Origin: Kitasatospora cinereorecta | Lineage (GTDB): Bacteria > Actinomycetota > Actinomycetes > Streptomycetales > Streptomycetaceae | Direction: 5' to 3' | Assembly (NCBI RefSeq): GCF_024172095.1 | Contig: NZ_JAMZDX010000007.1 | Coordinates: 490,372 to 554,371 of the forward strand | DNA length: 64,000 nucleotides | Shown: in pieces, positions 43,686-52,742 of the stretch | How positions within the stretch are numbered: the stretch's first letter is position 1 | Layout: every line of letters begins with the position of its first letter | Program-made: the position numbers and the translations under genes | Notes under the pieces: model-generated | Databases searched by the model: none | The model's input: only the letters and a program-made list of their open reading frames with translations | What the model was told of the DNA's origin: nothing

Positions 43686-44111
43686 TCAGGCGGATTCGGC
43701 GACGGCGAGCTCGTTGATCCGGATCAGGTTGCCGGCCGGGTCGCGGAACGCGCAGTCCCGGACACCGTACTGCTGCTCGGTGGGCTCCTGGACGAGCTCG
43801 GCGCCGGTCGCCCGGATCCGCTCGAAGACGCCGTCGAGGTCGGTGGTGGCCAGGGTGAGCCGGGCGTACGTGCCCTTGGCCATCATCTCGGTGACGGTGC
43901 GGCGCTCCTCGTCGGTGATGCCGGGGCCGACGGCCGGCGGCTCCAGGACGACCGAGGTCTCCGGGCGGCCGGCCGGGCCGACGGTGATCCAGCGCATCGC
44001 GCCGGAGCCGACGTCCTGACGCACCTCGAAACCGAGGGCGTCGCGGTAGAAGGCCAGCGAGGCCTGAGGGTCGTCGTGCGGAAGAAAGGTCCAGTGAATG
44101 CTGATGTCCAT
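43686..44111 (-). CDS. VOC-family (glyoxalase/bleomycin-resistance fold) protein
   Basis: 141 residues from ATG 44111, with TAGCGT seven bases upstream (leaderless pattern); a GTG nine bases earlier is the alternative. Two beta-alpha-beta-beta-beta modules: HWTFLPHDDPQASLAFYRDALGF at the start and LATTDLDGVFERIRATGAELVQEP with CAFRDPAGNLIRINE at the end. Family members bind metals or sequester drugs. It lies 23 bases upstream of the UvrA-like gene, in the same direction, so the pair may be a drug-tolerance unit. Confidence 0.85.
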   Translation of the reverse strand: MDISIHWTFLPHDDPQASLAFYRDALGFEVRQDVGSGAMRWITVGPAGRPETSVVLEPPAVGPGITDEERRTVTEMMAKGTYARLTLATTDLDGVFERIRATGAELVQEPTEQQYGVRDCAFRDPAGNLIRINELAVAESA

Positions 44112-44166
44112 GGCCCCCACGCTAGGTGCGGGCCATGGACACCGGCTTCTTCGATCCTGATCGGTT

Positions 44167-44183
44167 CCCCGGCGCGGCCGGGG
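44167..44183. terminator. Short hairpin after the TPR gene
   Basis: CCCCGG (44167-44172), five-base loop, CCGGGG (44178-44183), directly after the stop of the large TPR gene. Short stem, so weak support. Confidence 0.35.
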
Positions 44184-44190
44184 CCGGGCG

Positions 44191-47079
44191 TCAGCCCTGC
44201 TCGGCCTCGGCGGCCAGGCGGTCGCTCAGCCCGGCCAGCACCCGCGCCGCCTCCGGCAGGCCCGCCCGCTCGCAGCGCTCGACCCCCGCCGCCAGCCGGG
44301 CCCGGGCGGCCGCGGTGCGGCCGAGGCTGCGCGCCTCGATCAGCGCGGCCATCCGCAGCGCCTCGGCGCGCGGCTCCTCGCCGTCCTTGCCGCCCGCCTC
44401 GTGAGCGGCGACGGCGGCCTCTGCGGCGGCCAGCGCCTCCTCCGCCCGGTCGGCGACGGCCAGCGCACGGCACCGCTCGTACTGCGCCACGCCGCGCTGG
44501 AACCAGCCGGTCACCTCCTGGCCGGCCTCCTCGGCCCGGGCGCAGACCGCGTCCGACTCGGCCAGGTGGGCGAGCGCCGCGTCCAGGCCGTCCGCGCCGC
44601 GGGCCTGCATGGTGAGCCGGGCCAGCTGCTGCAGCGTGCTGCAGAGCTGGTCCGCGCGGGCCGCCAGTCCGTGCGCGGTGATCGCCCGCTGCAGCGCGGC
44701 CTGGGCGGCCTCCCAGCGGCCGGCCTCGGCCAGGGCGACGGTGGCCTCGCAGGCGACCATGGTGTGGATGTCCTGGCCGTCCTCCCAGGCCGCGACCTGG
44801 TCGGCCAGGCGCAGGTACTCCTCCGCCGCCTCCCGGTGCTCCTCCAGCGCCAGCAGGCAGCGGGCCAGGTCGAGCCGGACCTGGGCGGTCTGCCGGTCGT
44901 CGAAACCGGCCCCGTCCGCCTCCAGCAGCACCGACTCCAGCACCGCGGCCGCGTCCGCGACCCGGCCGCTCTCGCGCAGCACCGAGGCGAGTGAGATCCG
45001 CACCCCGGCCGCGTCGTCGGCCTGGCCCGCCCGGTCGAACCGGGCCGCGGCCTCGGTGAACGCGCGGGCCGCGCCGGCCGGGTCGCCGGCGTGCTCGCTG
45101 GCGTGGCCGAGCATCGCGTACGTCGGGCCGAACGGGAACGAGTCGTCGTGCCAGCGCACCGCCCCGGTCAGCGCCCGGTGCAGCACCTCGACGGCGGCGC
45201 CGTACTCGCCGCGCATCAGCTCGACCTGGCCCAGCAGGCCGAGGCTGCGCGGGGTGCGCCAGGGCAGCTCGTCGCGCTCCAGCTGGGCCACCACGGCGGT
45301 CAGTCCGGTGCGCGCCTCTTCCAGCCGGCCGCGGCGGGCCGCCATGTCGGCGGCGTACTGGGCGGCGGTGGCGATGCGGTGCGCGCTGCCCAGCGCCTCG
45401 CTCCCCTCGCGGTACGCGGCGAGCGACCGCTCGAAGCGCTCGACCAGCTCCTCGGACGGCTCCGGGAGGGCGTCGCCGAGCTCGTGGTACGCCGCGTAGG
45501 TGACGCTGTGCAGCACCGACACCCGGTCCTCGTCGGGCACCTCCGCAGCCAGGCGGCGCAGCTCGTCCAGGTGTGCCCAGTCGGGGCGGACGCCGTCGTC
45601 CTCGCCGAGGTGCGCGACCGCGGCCCGGGCCCGGACCACCAGCGCCCGGCCCGGCAGCTCCGCCTGCTCGTACAGCTCGGCGGCGGCCAGCAGTTCGGCG
45701 CGGGCGGCCGTGCGGTCCTTGCGCTCGAAGGCCTGCTGGGCCCGGTGGGAGGCCAGCTCGGCGCGCAGCCGCTCCAGCGGGCCGAGCTCCTCGTCCCCGC
45801 TGTGGTGGTAGTCCTCGGCGGCGACCGCGGCGGCGATCCGGTCCCACAGGGCGTCGCCGTCCGGGTGGTCCACCCGGTCCAGCTCGCGGGCGCGCAGCAC
45901 CAGCGCGGTGAAGTCCTCCGGCACCGGCTCGACCGGCGGCCGGACCACCGGGGCGGCGGCGGGTGCCACCGCGGCGGCGCGCACACCGAGGGCCAGCGGC
46001 CGGTCGAGCAGCGGCGCCCGGCCGAGCCGGGCCCGGTGGCGGTCGCCCACCGCCGAGGTGCCGTTGCGGGCGTCGAAGCGCCCGGCCAGCTCCTCGCCCT
46101 CGGCGGCGACGTGGGCGCGCAGCTCCGCCACCGTCCAGCCCTGCCCGGTCGGGCCGGCCGCCGGCAGCGCGCCGTGGCCCTGCTCGGCCAGCCGGGCGGT
46201 GAGCACCTCCACACCCGTCAGGAACTCGAGCCGGGCCAGCAGATCCCCCTGGCCCTCGAACAGGCCCCGGTTCTCGGCGAGGATCTCCAGGCCGCGCGGC
46301 TCGTTGCCGGACAGCGCGCAGAACTCCAGGTGCAGACCGATCTGGGTCGCCGTGCTCGACTTGCCGCGGGCACCCCGGTAGCCGACCAGGTGGCCGGAGC
46401 GGGCCTCGTCCAGCCGGCCCTCGCGCAGCAGCGGCAGCAGCGCGTACGCGTGGCTGGTCCACGGCTCCTCCGAGCAGCCGCTCTCGCCGGTCAGCACCGG
46501 CTTCCACACCTCCAGCGCCCGGGCGTCCTCGCCGCGCCGGACATGGTGCCGGGCCCGGGAACGGACCTCGCACGCCGTGCAGTCGCTCATCCGCGACCGG
46601 GGCCGGGTCGCCCACAGGTCGAAGGCGTCCTCGGCGGCGGTCCCGGTGTGCGCGGCCAGGTGGAAGCGCTGCGCGTAGTACGGCTGCAGCTCGTGGCCGG
46701 CCCCGGCGTAGCGGGTGCGCAGCTCCTCGTGCCAGCGCTCCACCGCCTGCAGCGGCACGTCGGGGGTGCTCCGCAGCGCCGAGGCGACCCACTTGAAGCG
46801 CCAGAACAGCTGGGTGCGCGACCAGTCGTCGAAGTCGTCCGGGTGTTCGTCCCACAGCTTCAGCAGCCGGGCGAAGACCACCGGCGCCTTGCGCGGCTCG
46901 CCGTCGTACTCGTACGCCTCCATCAGCTCCATCAGCGCCAGCACCTGGAGGTCGCGGTGGTCGACCAGCTGCTCGGCGGCCTCGACCAGCTCCTCGGCCG
47001 TCACCGTGCGCTGCCGGCCGTACGGGCGCGAGTCGTTGGCGCGCAGCGCCGCGACGAGCGCCTCGGGGGTGTCCGTCAT
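44191..47079 (-). CDS. Large TPR/helical-repeat protein, partner of HSP90 paralogue
   Basis: 962 residues. A unique helical N-terminal part (about 1-330) contains a WSRTQLFWRFKWVASAL segment and a CTAC cysteine pair. A Pro-rich linker (about 385-400) follows, then at least ten TPR-like helix pairs to the C-terminus (AAQYAADMAARRGRLEEART, LGLLGQVELMRGEYGAAVEV, YAMLGHASEHAGDPAGAARA). No enzymatic domain is seen. Its ATG overlaps the HSP90 TGA by one base (TGATG), so it is translationally coupled to that gene. In eukaryotes TPR co-chaperones dock on HSP90; here the HSP90 lacks an MEEVD tail, so any contact must differ. Confidence 0.8.
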   Translation of the reverse strand: MTDTPEALVAALRANDSRPYGRQRTVTAEELVEAAEQLVDHRDLQVLALMELMEAYEYDGEPRKAPVVFARLLKLWDEHPDDFDDWSRTQLFWRFKWVASALRSTPDVPLQAVERWHEELRTRYAGAGHELQPYYAQRFHLAAHTGTAAEDAFDLWATRPRSRMSDCTACEVRSRARHHVRRGEDARALEVWKPVLTGESGCSEEPWTSHAYALLPLLREGRLDEARSGHLVGYRGARGKSSTATQIGLHLEFCALSGNEPRGLEILAENRGLFEGQGDLLARLEFLTGVEVLTARLAEQGHGALPAAGPTGQGWTVAELRAHVAAEGEELAGRFDARNGTSAVGDRHRARLGRAPLLDRPLALGVRAAAVAPAAAPVVRPPVEPVPEDFTALVLRARELDRVDHPDGDALWDRIAAAVAAEDYHHSGDEELGPLERLRAELASHRAQQAFERKDRTAARAELLAAAELYEQAELPGRALVVRARAAVAHLGEDDGVRPDWAHLDELRRLAAEVPDEDRVSVLHSVTYAAYHELGDALPEPSEELVERFERSLAAYREGSEALGSAHRIATAAQYAADMAARRGRLEEARTGLTAVVAQLERDELPWRTPRSLGLLGQVELMRGEYGAAVEVLHRALTGAVRWHDDSFPFGPTYAMLGHASEHAGDPAGAARAFTEAAARFDRAGQADDAAGVRISLASVLRESGRVADAAAVLESVLLEADGAGFDDRQTAQVRLDLARCLLALEEHREAAEEYLRLADQVAAWEDGQDIHTMVACEATVALAEAGRWEAAQAALQRAITAHGLAARADQLCSTLQQLARLTMQARGADGLDAALAHLAESDAVCARAEEAGQEVTGWFQRGVAQYERCRALAVADRAEEALAAAEAAVAAHEAGGKDGEEPRAEALRMAALIEARSLGRTAAARARLAAGVERCERAGLPEAARVLAGLSDRLAAEAEQG

Positions 47080-48959
47080 CAGGACTCCTTCTGCGGGTCG
47101 GCCGAGTCGAGGCCGAGCATGGCGTGGTCGAGCAGGCCGAGGAACGAGCGGTTGAGCAGCCCGCTCTCACCGGAGGTCAGCGGACGGCGGGTCATCAGTA
47201 CGGCCTGCCCGTACAGGGCCTCGGCGGCGATCACCGCGAGTTCCCGGCCCGGGATCGAGGACGCCCGCCGTACCAGCGGGTTGAGGTGGTTGAGCACCAG
47301 CTGGGCGCGCGGCACCTCGGACCGCAACGAGCCGAGGATGTCGGCCCACAGCCCGTCGGCCTCGTCGGCCAGCCGGGACCGGGTCCGCTCGTGCCGGGCC
47401 TCGCGGTTGTCCAGCAGCAGGGCCGGTGCGTTGGCCGGGTGGAAGCTGCGCAGCGCCACGTCGCAGTCGAAGCGCCCGACCACCTCGCGGGCCACGGCCA
47501 GGAAGGCCGCCGCGGCGAGCTCCGCCGCCGGGTCGACGCTGTCCAGGTGCGCGGTGACCGTCCCCGGATCCAGGTCCGCGACCGACGTGCCGGGACGGAT
47601 CTCCGGCAGCCGGTGCACCAGGTCCCCGTCGTAGGTGTAGCCGCCGTTGACCACGCCCAGACCGGCCGCCCCCGCGATCGGGGCGACCTGGCGGAACTCC
47701 TCCACCGTGCGGGCGACCAGGATCACCGGGTGCGCCCGGGCGAACTCCTCCAGCGTCACATTGCCGTCGGTGGTCTCGAACGGCAGCCAGGGCAGCAGCA
47801 TCCGCAGCAGCTCGTCGTCGTAGCGCGCCAGCGCCTTCACCGCCAGGTGGTGCACGCCGATGAAGCGGTGCAGCAGCGCCGGGTCGCTGGCCGACAGCCC
47901 GGTCAGCCAGTCGCGGATCCGCGCCCCGCACGCCTCGCGCACCGCGGCGAGCGTCTCGTCCGCGTACAGGCCCTCGCGGGACGCGGTCGGCCGCAGCCCG
48001 TCCGCGTCGACCACACAGCGGACGAAGAACGCCCAGTCCGGCAGCAGCTCGTCCGCCTGGTCGGAGACCAGCATGCCCTTGAGGTGGACCCGGTGCCCGG
48101 CCCGGCGGGACGGCGGCGCCGCGTCCGGCAGCACGTACGCCGCGCCGCGCAGGCCCACCAGCGGCAGGTCCAGCTCGATGGTGTCCAGCGGGGTGAAGTC
48201 GAAGGTCTCGCGGCAGTACGCGGCCAGCGCCTCGCGGCGGGCCAGCGGCGAGCCGTGCCGCACCGCCCACGGCGCCGGCGCGTCGATCCGGGTGACCGCG
48301 CCCCGGGCGTCCTCGACGGTCACCTCGTGGCGCAGCATGCTGCCGTAGTGCCGGGCGAGTTCGACCACCTGGTCGTGCCGGGTCCACTGGGCGGCGTCCG
48401 GCCGCGGGGTGAGGCGCACCGTGGTGCCCGGCTCCGGCTTGGCCGAGGCGGGCAGGGTGGTGATGGTGTAGCGGCCGTCGGAGTGGCCGCGCCACTCCAC
48501 CACCGGCGCGTCCGGGTGCTTCGCCGAGCGGCTGACCACGGTGATCTCGTCGGCGACCACGAAGCACGCCAGCAGGCCGATGCCGAACTGGCCGATGAAG
48601 TCGCTGCGCGCCGCCGCCAGGCCGGTGTTGTCCAGCGACCCGTCCGCGGTCCGCTTGGAGCTGCGGCCGATGGTGGCGAGGAAGGTGTGCACGTCGGCCT
48701 CGCTGAGGCCGACGCCGCTGTCGGTGACGGTCAGGTCGCCGTCCGCGCGGACGGTGATCCGGGCCGGCGCGTCCGGGTCGAGGGCGCGCCGGGCCGATAT
48801 CGCGTCGACCGCGTTCTGCAGCAGTTCGCGCAGGTAGACACGGGGGCTGGAGTAGAGGTGGTGGGAGAGCAGGTCCACCAGGCCGCGCAGGTCGACCTGG
48901 AAGGTGTGTGCGGTGGGTGCGGTGGGTGCGGCGGACGCCGCGGGGTCGGTCGAGGACAC
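47079..48959 (-). CDS. HSP90-family chaperone paralogue
   Basis: 626 residues from GTG 48959. The GHKL ATPase domain (about 18-215) is intact: YLRELLQNAVDAI (N box, Glu and Asn), TVTDSGVGLS (G1), GQFGIGLLACF (G2/lid) and GTTVRLTPR. Middle domain (about 225-445) with LKGMLVSDQADELLP and RPTASREGLY containing the Arg that contacts ATP gamma-phosphate. The C-terminal dimerisation part is divergent and ends DPQKES, without MEEVD. It differs from the stress HtpG by operon context: it lies between a helical-repeat protein and a giant TPR protein. A GAAAGAG nine bases upstream is a possible ribosome site. Confidence 0.9.
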   Translation of the reverse strand: MSSTDPAASAAPTAPTAHTFQVDLRGLVDLLSHHLYSSPRVYLRELLQNAVDAISARRALDPDAPARITVRADGDLTVTDSGVGLSEADVHTFLATIGRSSKRTADGSLDNTGLAAARSDFIGQFGIGLLACFVVADEITVVSRSAKHPDAPVVEWRGHSDGRYTITTLPASAKPEPGTTVRLTPRPDAAQWTRHDQVVELARHYGSMLRHEVTVEDARGAVTRIDAPAPWAVRHGSPLARREALAAYCRETFDFTPLDTIELDLPLVGLRGAAYVLPDAAPPSRRAGHRVHLKGMLVSDQADELLPDWAFFVRCVVDADGLRPTASREGLYADETLAAVREACGARIRDWLTGLSASDPALLHRFIGVHHLAVKALARYDDELLRMLLPWLPFETTDGNVTLEEFARAHPVILVARTVEEFRQVAPIAGAAGLGVVNGGYTYDGDLVHRLPEIRPGTSVADLDPGTVTAHLDSVDPAAELAAAAFLAVAREVVGRFDCDVALRSFHPANAPALLLDNREARHERTRSRLADEADGLWADILGSLRSEVPRAQLVLNHLNPLVRRASSIPGRELAVIAAEALYGQAVLMTRRPLTSGESGLLNRSFLGLLDHAMLGLDSADPQKES

Positions 48960-49026
48960 CGGGTCGGGCTCTTTCGCTTCGGTGACGGGCGGAGGACTGG
49001 GGCCGGAACCCCGTGGAACGGGCGGA

Positions 49027-50007
49027 TCAGGCGCGGGCCGCGGCCTCGCGGCACTGCCGGAACGCCTCGCCCGGCGAGGAGTTGAGGTACGCCCACGGGA
49101 AGCGGGTCACCGTGGAGTCGAGTTCGCGGAACAGCAGCTCGGCCGTGGCCGGCTGCCCGGCGATCGAGAACGCCATCGCGAAGGTGTTGAACGCCGACTG
49201 CCAGCCCCGCCCGCGGCGGTACGCCGGGTGCAGCACCGAGCGCTCGGCCGCCTCGTGCAGCTGCTCCCGGACGTCCTTGCGACCGATGTACGCCCGGTCG
49301 TCGCCCTGGTCCAGCTCCAGCCAGTGTTCGATGTGGGCCAGCGCCACCAGCTCGCCCAGCGGGCTGCCCTCCGGGGCGGCCAGCATCGCGCCGCGGGCGA
49401 ACTCGTGCATCTCCTCGCGCGAGCCGCCCCACTTGGGGCACAGCTGCTGCAGCCGCTGGCGGTGCGAACCCAGGTGGTCCGGGCGGCGGCGCAGCGCTGC
49501 CTCGAAGCGGTACCGGGCGACGTCCGGCCCAAGCGACGCGCCACGGCCGCTGATCTGCAGGAAGTACCACGGCGCCAGCCAGGACGGCTCGCGCTCGGCG
49601 GCCGCGTACAGCTGCTCCTCGGCCGCCTCCAGGCGCTCGCCGAACACCTGCCACTGCTCGCGGCTGACGTGCTGCGCCCGGGCACGGGTACGGGCCTCCC
49701 AGGCCCAGGAGACCTGGCGGGCGCCGGAGAGCAGCAGCGCCGACGCGTCCTCGGGCTGCGCGGCGACCGTCTCCGCCAGCCACACCTCGCTGCCCGGCGT
49801 CTCGGCGACCTCGGCGACCAGCCAGGTCAGGTCGGCCTCGTCGGTCACCGCGGACAGCCCCGCGCGCAGCGCCGCCCAGTCACCGGCCGCGGCCTGCGCC
49901 TGCATCAGGCGCAGCTCCGCGTCACCGCAGGCCGGGTCGACCTCGGGCGCCGGGGCGGCGGCCGCCGCAGCGGGCCCGCGGCCGAACAGGCGTCTGAGAA
50001 GCGGCAT
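49027..50007 (-). CDS. Helical-repeat hypothetical protein, first gene of the HSP90 operon
   Basis: 326 residues from ATG 50007, with GGAGGGGG upstream; the longer frame to 50118 lacks support. A basic N-terminal stub (MPLLRRLFGRG) and Ala/Pro linker precede an all-helical domain with TPR-like pairs and many conserved-looking Trp (WQVFGERLEAAEEQLYAAAE, EPSWLAPWYFLQISG, RRPDHLGSHRQRLQQLCPKW). The C-terminal half, AFNTFAMAFSIAGQPATAELLF, also reads as a TPR pair. 67 bases separate it from the HSP90 start. It resembles proteins annotated only as hypothetical. Confidence 0.75.
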   Translation of the reverse strand: MPLLRRLFGRGPAAAAAAPAPEVDPACGDAELRLMQAQAAAGDWAALRAGLSAVTDEADLTWLVAEVAETPGSEVWLAETVAAQPEDASALLLSGARQVSWAWEARTRARAQHVSREQWQVFGERLEAAEEQLYAAAEREPSWLAPWYFLQISGRGASLGPDVARYRFEAALRRRPDHLGSHRQRLQQLCPKWGGSREEMHEFARGAMLAAPEGSPLGELVALAHIEHWLELDQGDDRAYIGRKDVREQLHEAAERSVLHPAYRRGRGWQSAFNTFAMAFSIAGQPATAELLFRELDSTVTRFPWAYLNSSPGEAFRQCREAAARA

Positions 50008-50173
50008 GGCGCAACCCCCTCCGTGCCGCCGGTCGGTTTCGGCCGCGGCACACGTTCGTCTCCACCGGTGCCCGCCGTACGGAGACGACGGACACCACAC
50101 GAACGGAGTACATATCACGAGGTGACGACATGTGTGGAGCCCAATATCGACGGGCGGGGACCGGCGACCGTCC

Positions 50174-51691
50174 TCAGGCGAGGACCACCGACTGCGGGAA
50201 GGCGAACACCCCGTCCGGGTCGTAGCAGCGCGCCACCTCCTGGAGCCGGCCCAGGTTCGCCCCGTAGTAGGCCCTGCCCCAGTCGGGCAGCGAGGCGTCG
50301 ATGTAGTTCACGTACGCGCCGTGCGCCCCCAACCGCGCCAGCCCGTCCCGGATCCCGTCCACCACCTCGGTGGTCTCCTCCTGCCCGGCCTGCGTGGTGC
50401 CCGCGTACACCTGGGCGCTGGCCAGCGAGGAGCGGTGCGGGAAGGCCGTCGCGTCCGGGGCCAGCTCGGCCACCGCGCCGCCCAGCGAGTCCAGCAGCAG
50501 CGACACCCCGGTCCGGCCGGCCATCAGCTCCACCACCCCGGCGGAGTCCACCGGCGTCGGACCCAGCATTCGCGAGACCGCCACGAACGCCGCGCGCGGC
50601 AGGATCCCGCCCTCGAAGATCGGATGGCACTGCGCGATCGTGTCGGTCGAGCAGCCCGCCATGAACTTCATCGCGTCCAGGTAGTCCTTCTCCAGCACCC
50701 GCGACGCCGTCGGCTCGGTGCCCACCGCCGCCACGAACCGGGCCAGCAGCGGACGCAGCGAGTCCTCGCCGCCCACCCAGCAGCCGACGATGTGACAGGT
50801 CGGCGGCGTACCGCCGGCGACCTGGCAGCTCGCCCACAGCTCGAACGGCGCCGTGGCCACCCACGGCTGCCACGCCCCGATCACCGCCTCCGACGACCCC
50901 GCCGGGAAGTTCATCGTGAAGACCGTCAGCCCCGGCGCCGGCGCCGTCTCGAACGAAAACTGCGTCACCACCCCGAAGTTGCCGCCGCCACCGCCGCGCA
51001 GCGCCCAGTACAGGTCCGGCTCCGACTCCGCCGACGCCTCCCGCAGACTGGAGTCCGCCGTCACCACCTCGGCACCCACCAGCCGGTCGCAGGTCAGGCC
51101 GTACTTGCGGGTCAGCACGCCGATGCCGCCACCGAGGGTCAGGCCGCCCACGCCCACCGTCGGACACGACCCGGCCGGCAGCAGCCGACCCGCCGCCGCC
51201 AGCGCCGCGTACACCTCGATCAGCCGCGCCCCCGCCCCGACCAGGGCCGTCCCGTCCGGCCGCACCTCGACACCGGCCATCAGCCGGACGTCGATCACCA
51301 GCCCGGCGTTCGGGATGCTGTAGCCGAGATAGCTGTGGCCGCCGCTGCGCGCCGCGATCGGCACCCCGTGCCCGCGCGCCACCTCCAGGCACGCCTGCAC
51401 GTCCCCGGGCGACACGCACCGCGCCACCGCCGCCGGAAGCTGACCGTCGTTCAACTCGTTGAAGCCCAGGCGCGCCACCGGATAGTCCGGGTCGCCGGGC
51501 AGCACCAGCCGCTCACCCAGCCGCGCCCGCAGCGCCTGCCAGTCCGGCGGCAGCGCCGCGGCCCCGCGGGCCCGGCCCGGCCAGGCGTCGAGCGGCCTGC
51601 GCGGCGCCGCCACCGCGCTCCGCGCACCCGCCACCGTCATCGCGCCACCGGCGCCGAGCGCCGTCAGGAACCGCCGTCGATCGATCGTCAT
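50174..51691 (-). CDS. Tat-exported bicovalent FAD oxidase (BBE-like)
   Basis: 505 residues. The Tat signal TIDRRRFLTALGAGG is at the start. The FAD-binding PCMH domain has GGHSYLGYS (H119) and GSCPTVGVGG (C176), the two residues that attach FAD covalently in berberine-bridge-type oxidases, giving a high-potential flavin. The C-terminal BBE segment is NYIDASLPDWGRAYYG with a final RCYDPDGVFAFPQS. Relatives oxidise sugars, alkaloids or cannabinoid-like substrates with O2. Exported folded with FAD. GGGAG precedes ATG 51691. Confidence 0.9.
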   Translation of the reverse strand: MTIDRRRFLTALGAGGAMTVAGARSAVAAPRRPLDAWPGRARGAAALPPDWQALRARLGERLVLPGDPDYPVARLGFNELNDGQLPAAVARCVSPGDVQACLEVARGHGVPIAARSGGHSYLGYSIPNAGLVIDVRLMAGVEVRPDGTALVGAGARLIEVYAALAAAGRLLPAGSCPTVGVGGLTLGGGIGVLTRKYGLTCDRLVGAEVVTADSSLREASAESEPDLYWALRGGGGGNFGVVTQFSFETAPAPGLTVFTMNFPAGSSEAVIGAWQPWVATAPFELWASCQVAGGTPPTCHIVGCWVGGEDSLRPLLARFVAAVGTEPTASRVLEKDYLDAMKFMAGCSTDTIAQCHPIFEGGILPRAAFVAVSRMLGPTPVDSAGVVELMAGRTGVSLLLDSLGGAVAELAPDATAFPHRSSLASAQVYAGTTQAGQEETTEVVDGIRDGLARLGAHGAYVNYIDASLPDWGRAYYGANLGRLQEVARCYDPDGVFAFPQSVVLA

Positions 51692-51836
51692 AGCCGCTGC
51701 CCACTCCCGAGGTGACCACCCGTGGCCACGCCCGCCGCGTGGCCGACTCCGCGGTCATCCTCACCCGGCCCGCGCCGCCGCCGGCGGGACGCGCCGTTGG
51801 TAAACCAACCTTTTGGGCCGGGAGAGTGACAGTCCG

Positions 51837-52709
51837 TCAAGCCGCGAGGGCGTCCAGGACGCTCCTGAGCTGCTCCAGCGGTTCCTCGCCGACGATCCGC
51901 AGGACGACCGTCCCCGCTCCGGCCGCCGCCAGCTCGCGCACCCGTCCGGCGGCGTCCGCGGGGCGGCCCGAGACGGTGAACACCTGCTCCGGCGGGCGGC
52001 CGAGCCAGCCGCCGTGGCCCTCGACGCTGGGCCGCAGGGTCCGCGTCACCTGCTCGGCGTCCTCGCCGACGGAGCAGAAGGCGAGCACGATCAGATCGTG
52101 GTCGGCCGTCGCTCCGCCCTTGGCGATCAACTCCCGTGCGTGTGCCAGATCCTGGGGTCCGTGGCCCTCCGCGATCAGCGTGCCGTCGGCGACCCGGCCG
52201 GACAGTTCCAGCGAGCGGGGCCGGACCACGCCGGCGACCACCGGCGGCGGCTCGACCGGCGGGTGCACCAGCTGGATGCCGTCCAGGCGCACCTCGCGAC
52301 CCGCCAGCTCGACCCGCTCGCCACGCAGCAGCGCACGGACCGAACCGATGGTCTCCTCCAGCAGGGCGAGCGGCGACCGCGGCGCGACGCCGACCGAGGC
52401 CATCCACTCCGCCACGCCGTGGCCGATCCCGGCGACCAGCCGCCCGGGGAACACTCGCGCCAGCGTGGCCAGTTCCATCGCGAGCAGCGCCGGGCTGCGC
52501 AGCGGCGCGGGCGTGATCCCGATGCCCACCCGCAGCCGCTCCGTCACCGCCAGCGCCACGGCGGCAGCCGACACACCGCCGCTCCACCCGAGATCCTCGA
52601 CCACCCACAGGTCGTCCACGCCGAGCGCCTCGACCTCCCGAGCGAAGGCCGGCAACCCTTCCGGCGCCCAGTCGCGGTCGTACATCACACCGATCCGAAC
52701 AGTTGTCAT
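51837..52709 (-). CDS. LLM-class F420/FMN-dependent oxidoreductase
   Basis: 290 residues from ATG 52709, leaderless (TACGGT seven bases upstream). Bacterial luciferase-like TIM barrel: VEALGVDDLWVVEDLGWSGG, LRVGIGITPAPLRSPALLAMELATLARVFPGRLVAGIGHG, then PPVVAGVVRPRSLELSGRVADGTLIAEG. In actinobacteria most such enzymes use F420H2, and the IGHG strand and following segment match that subgroup. Substrate unknown. It is 33 bases downstream of the MerR gene in the same direction and may be cotranscribed. Confidence 0.88.
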   Translation of the reverse strand: MTTVRIGVMYDRDWAPEGLPAFAREVEALGVDDLWVVEDLGWSGGVSAAAVALAVTERLRVGIGITPAPLRSPALLAMELATLARVFPGRLVAGIGHGVAEWMASVGVAPRSPLALLEETIGSVRALLRGERVELAGREVRLDGIQLVHPPVEPPPVVAGVVRPRSLELSGRVADGTLIAEGHGPQDLAHARELIAKGGATADHDLIVLAFCSVGEDAEQVTRTLRPSVEGHGGWLGRPPEQVFTVSGRPADAAGRVRELAAAGAGTVVLRIVGEEPLEQLRSVLDALAA

Positions 52710-52742
52710 ACGTCGTACCGTATGTCCGGCCCGGTCGGATGA

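Noticed and set aside
45091..49085. Long plus-strand open frames opposite the TPR and HSP90 genes
   Set aside because: Shadow frames with Arg/Gly/Gln-rich translation; clear conserved motifs exist only on the minus strand.
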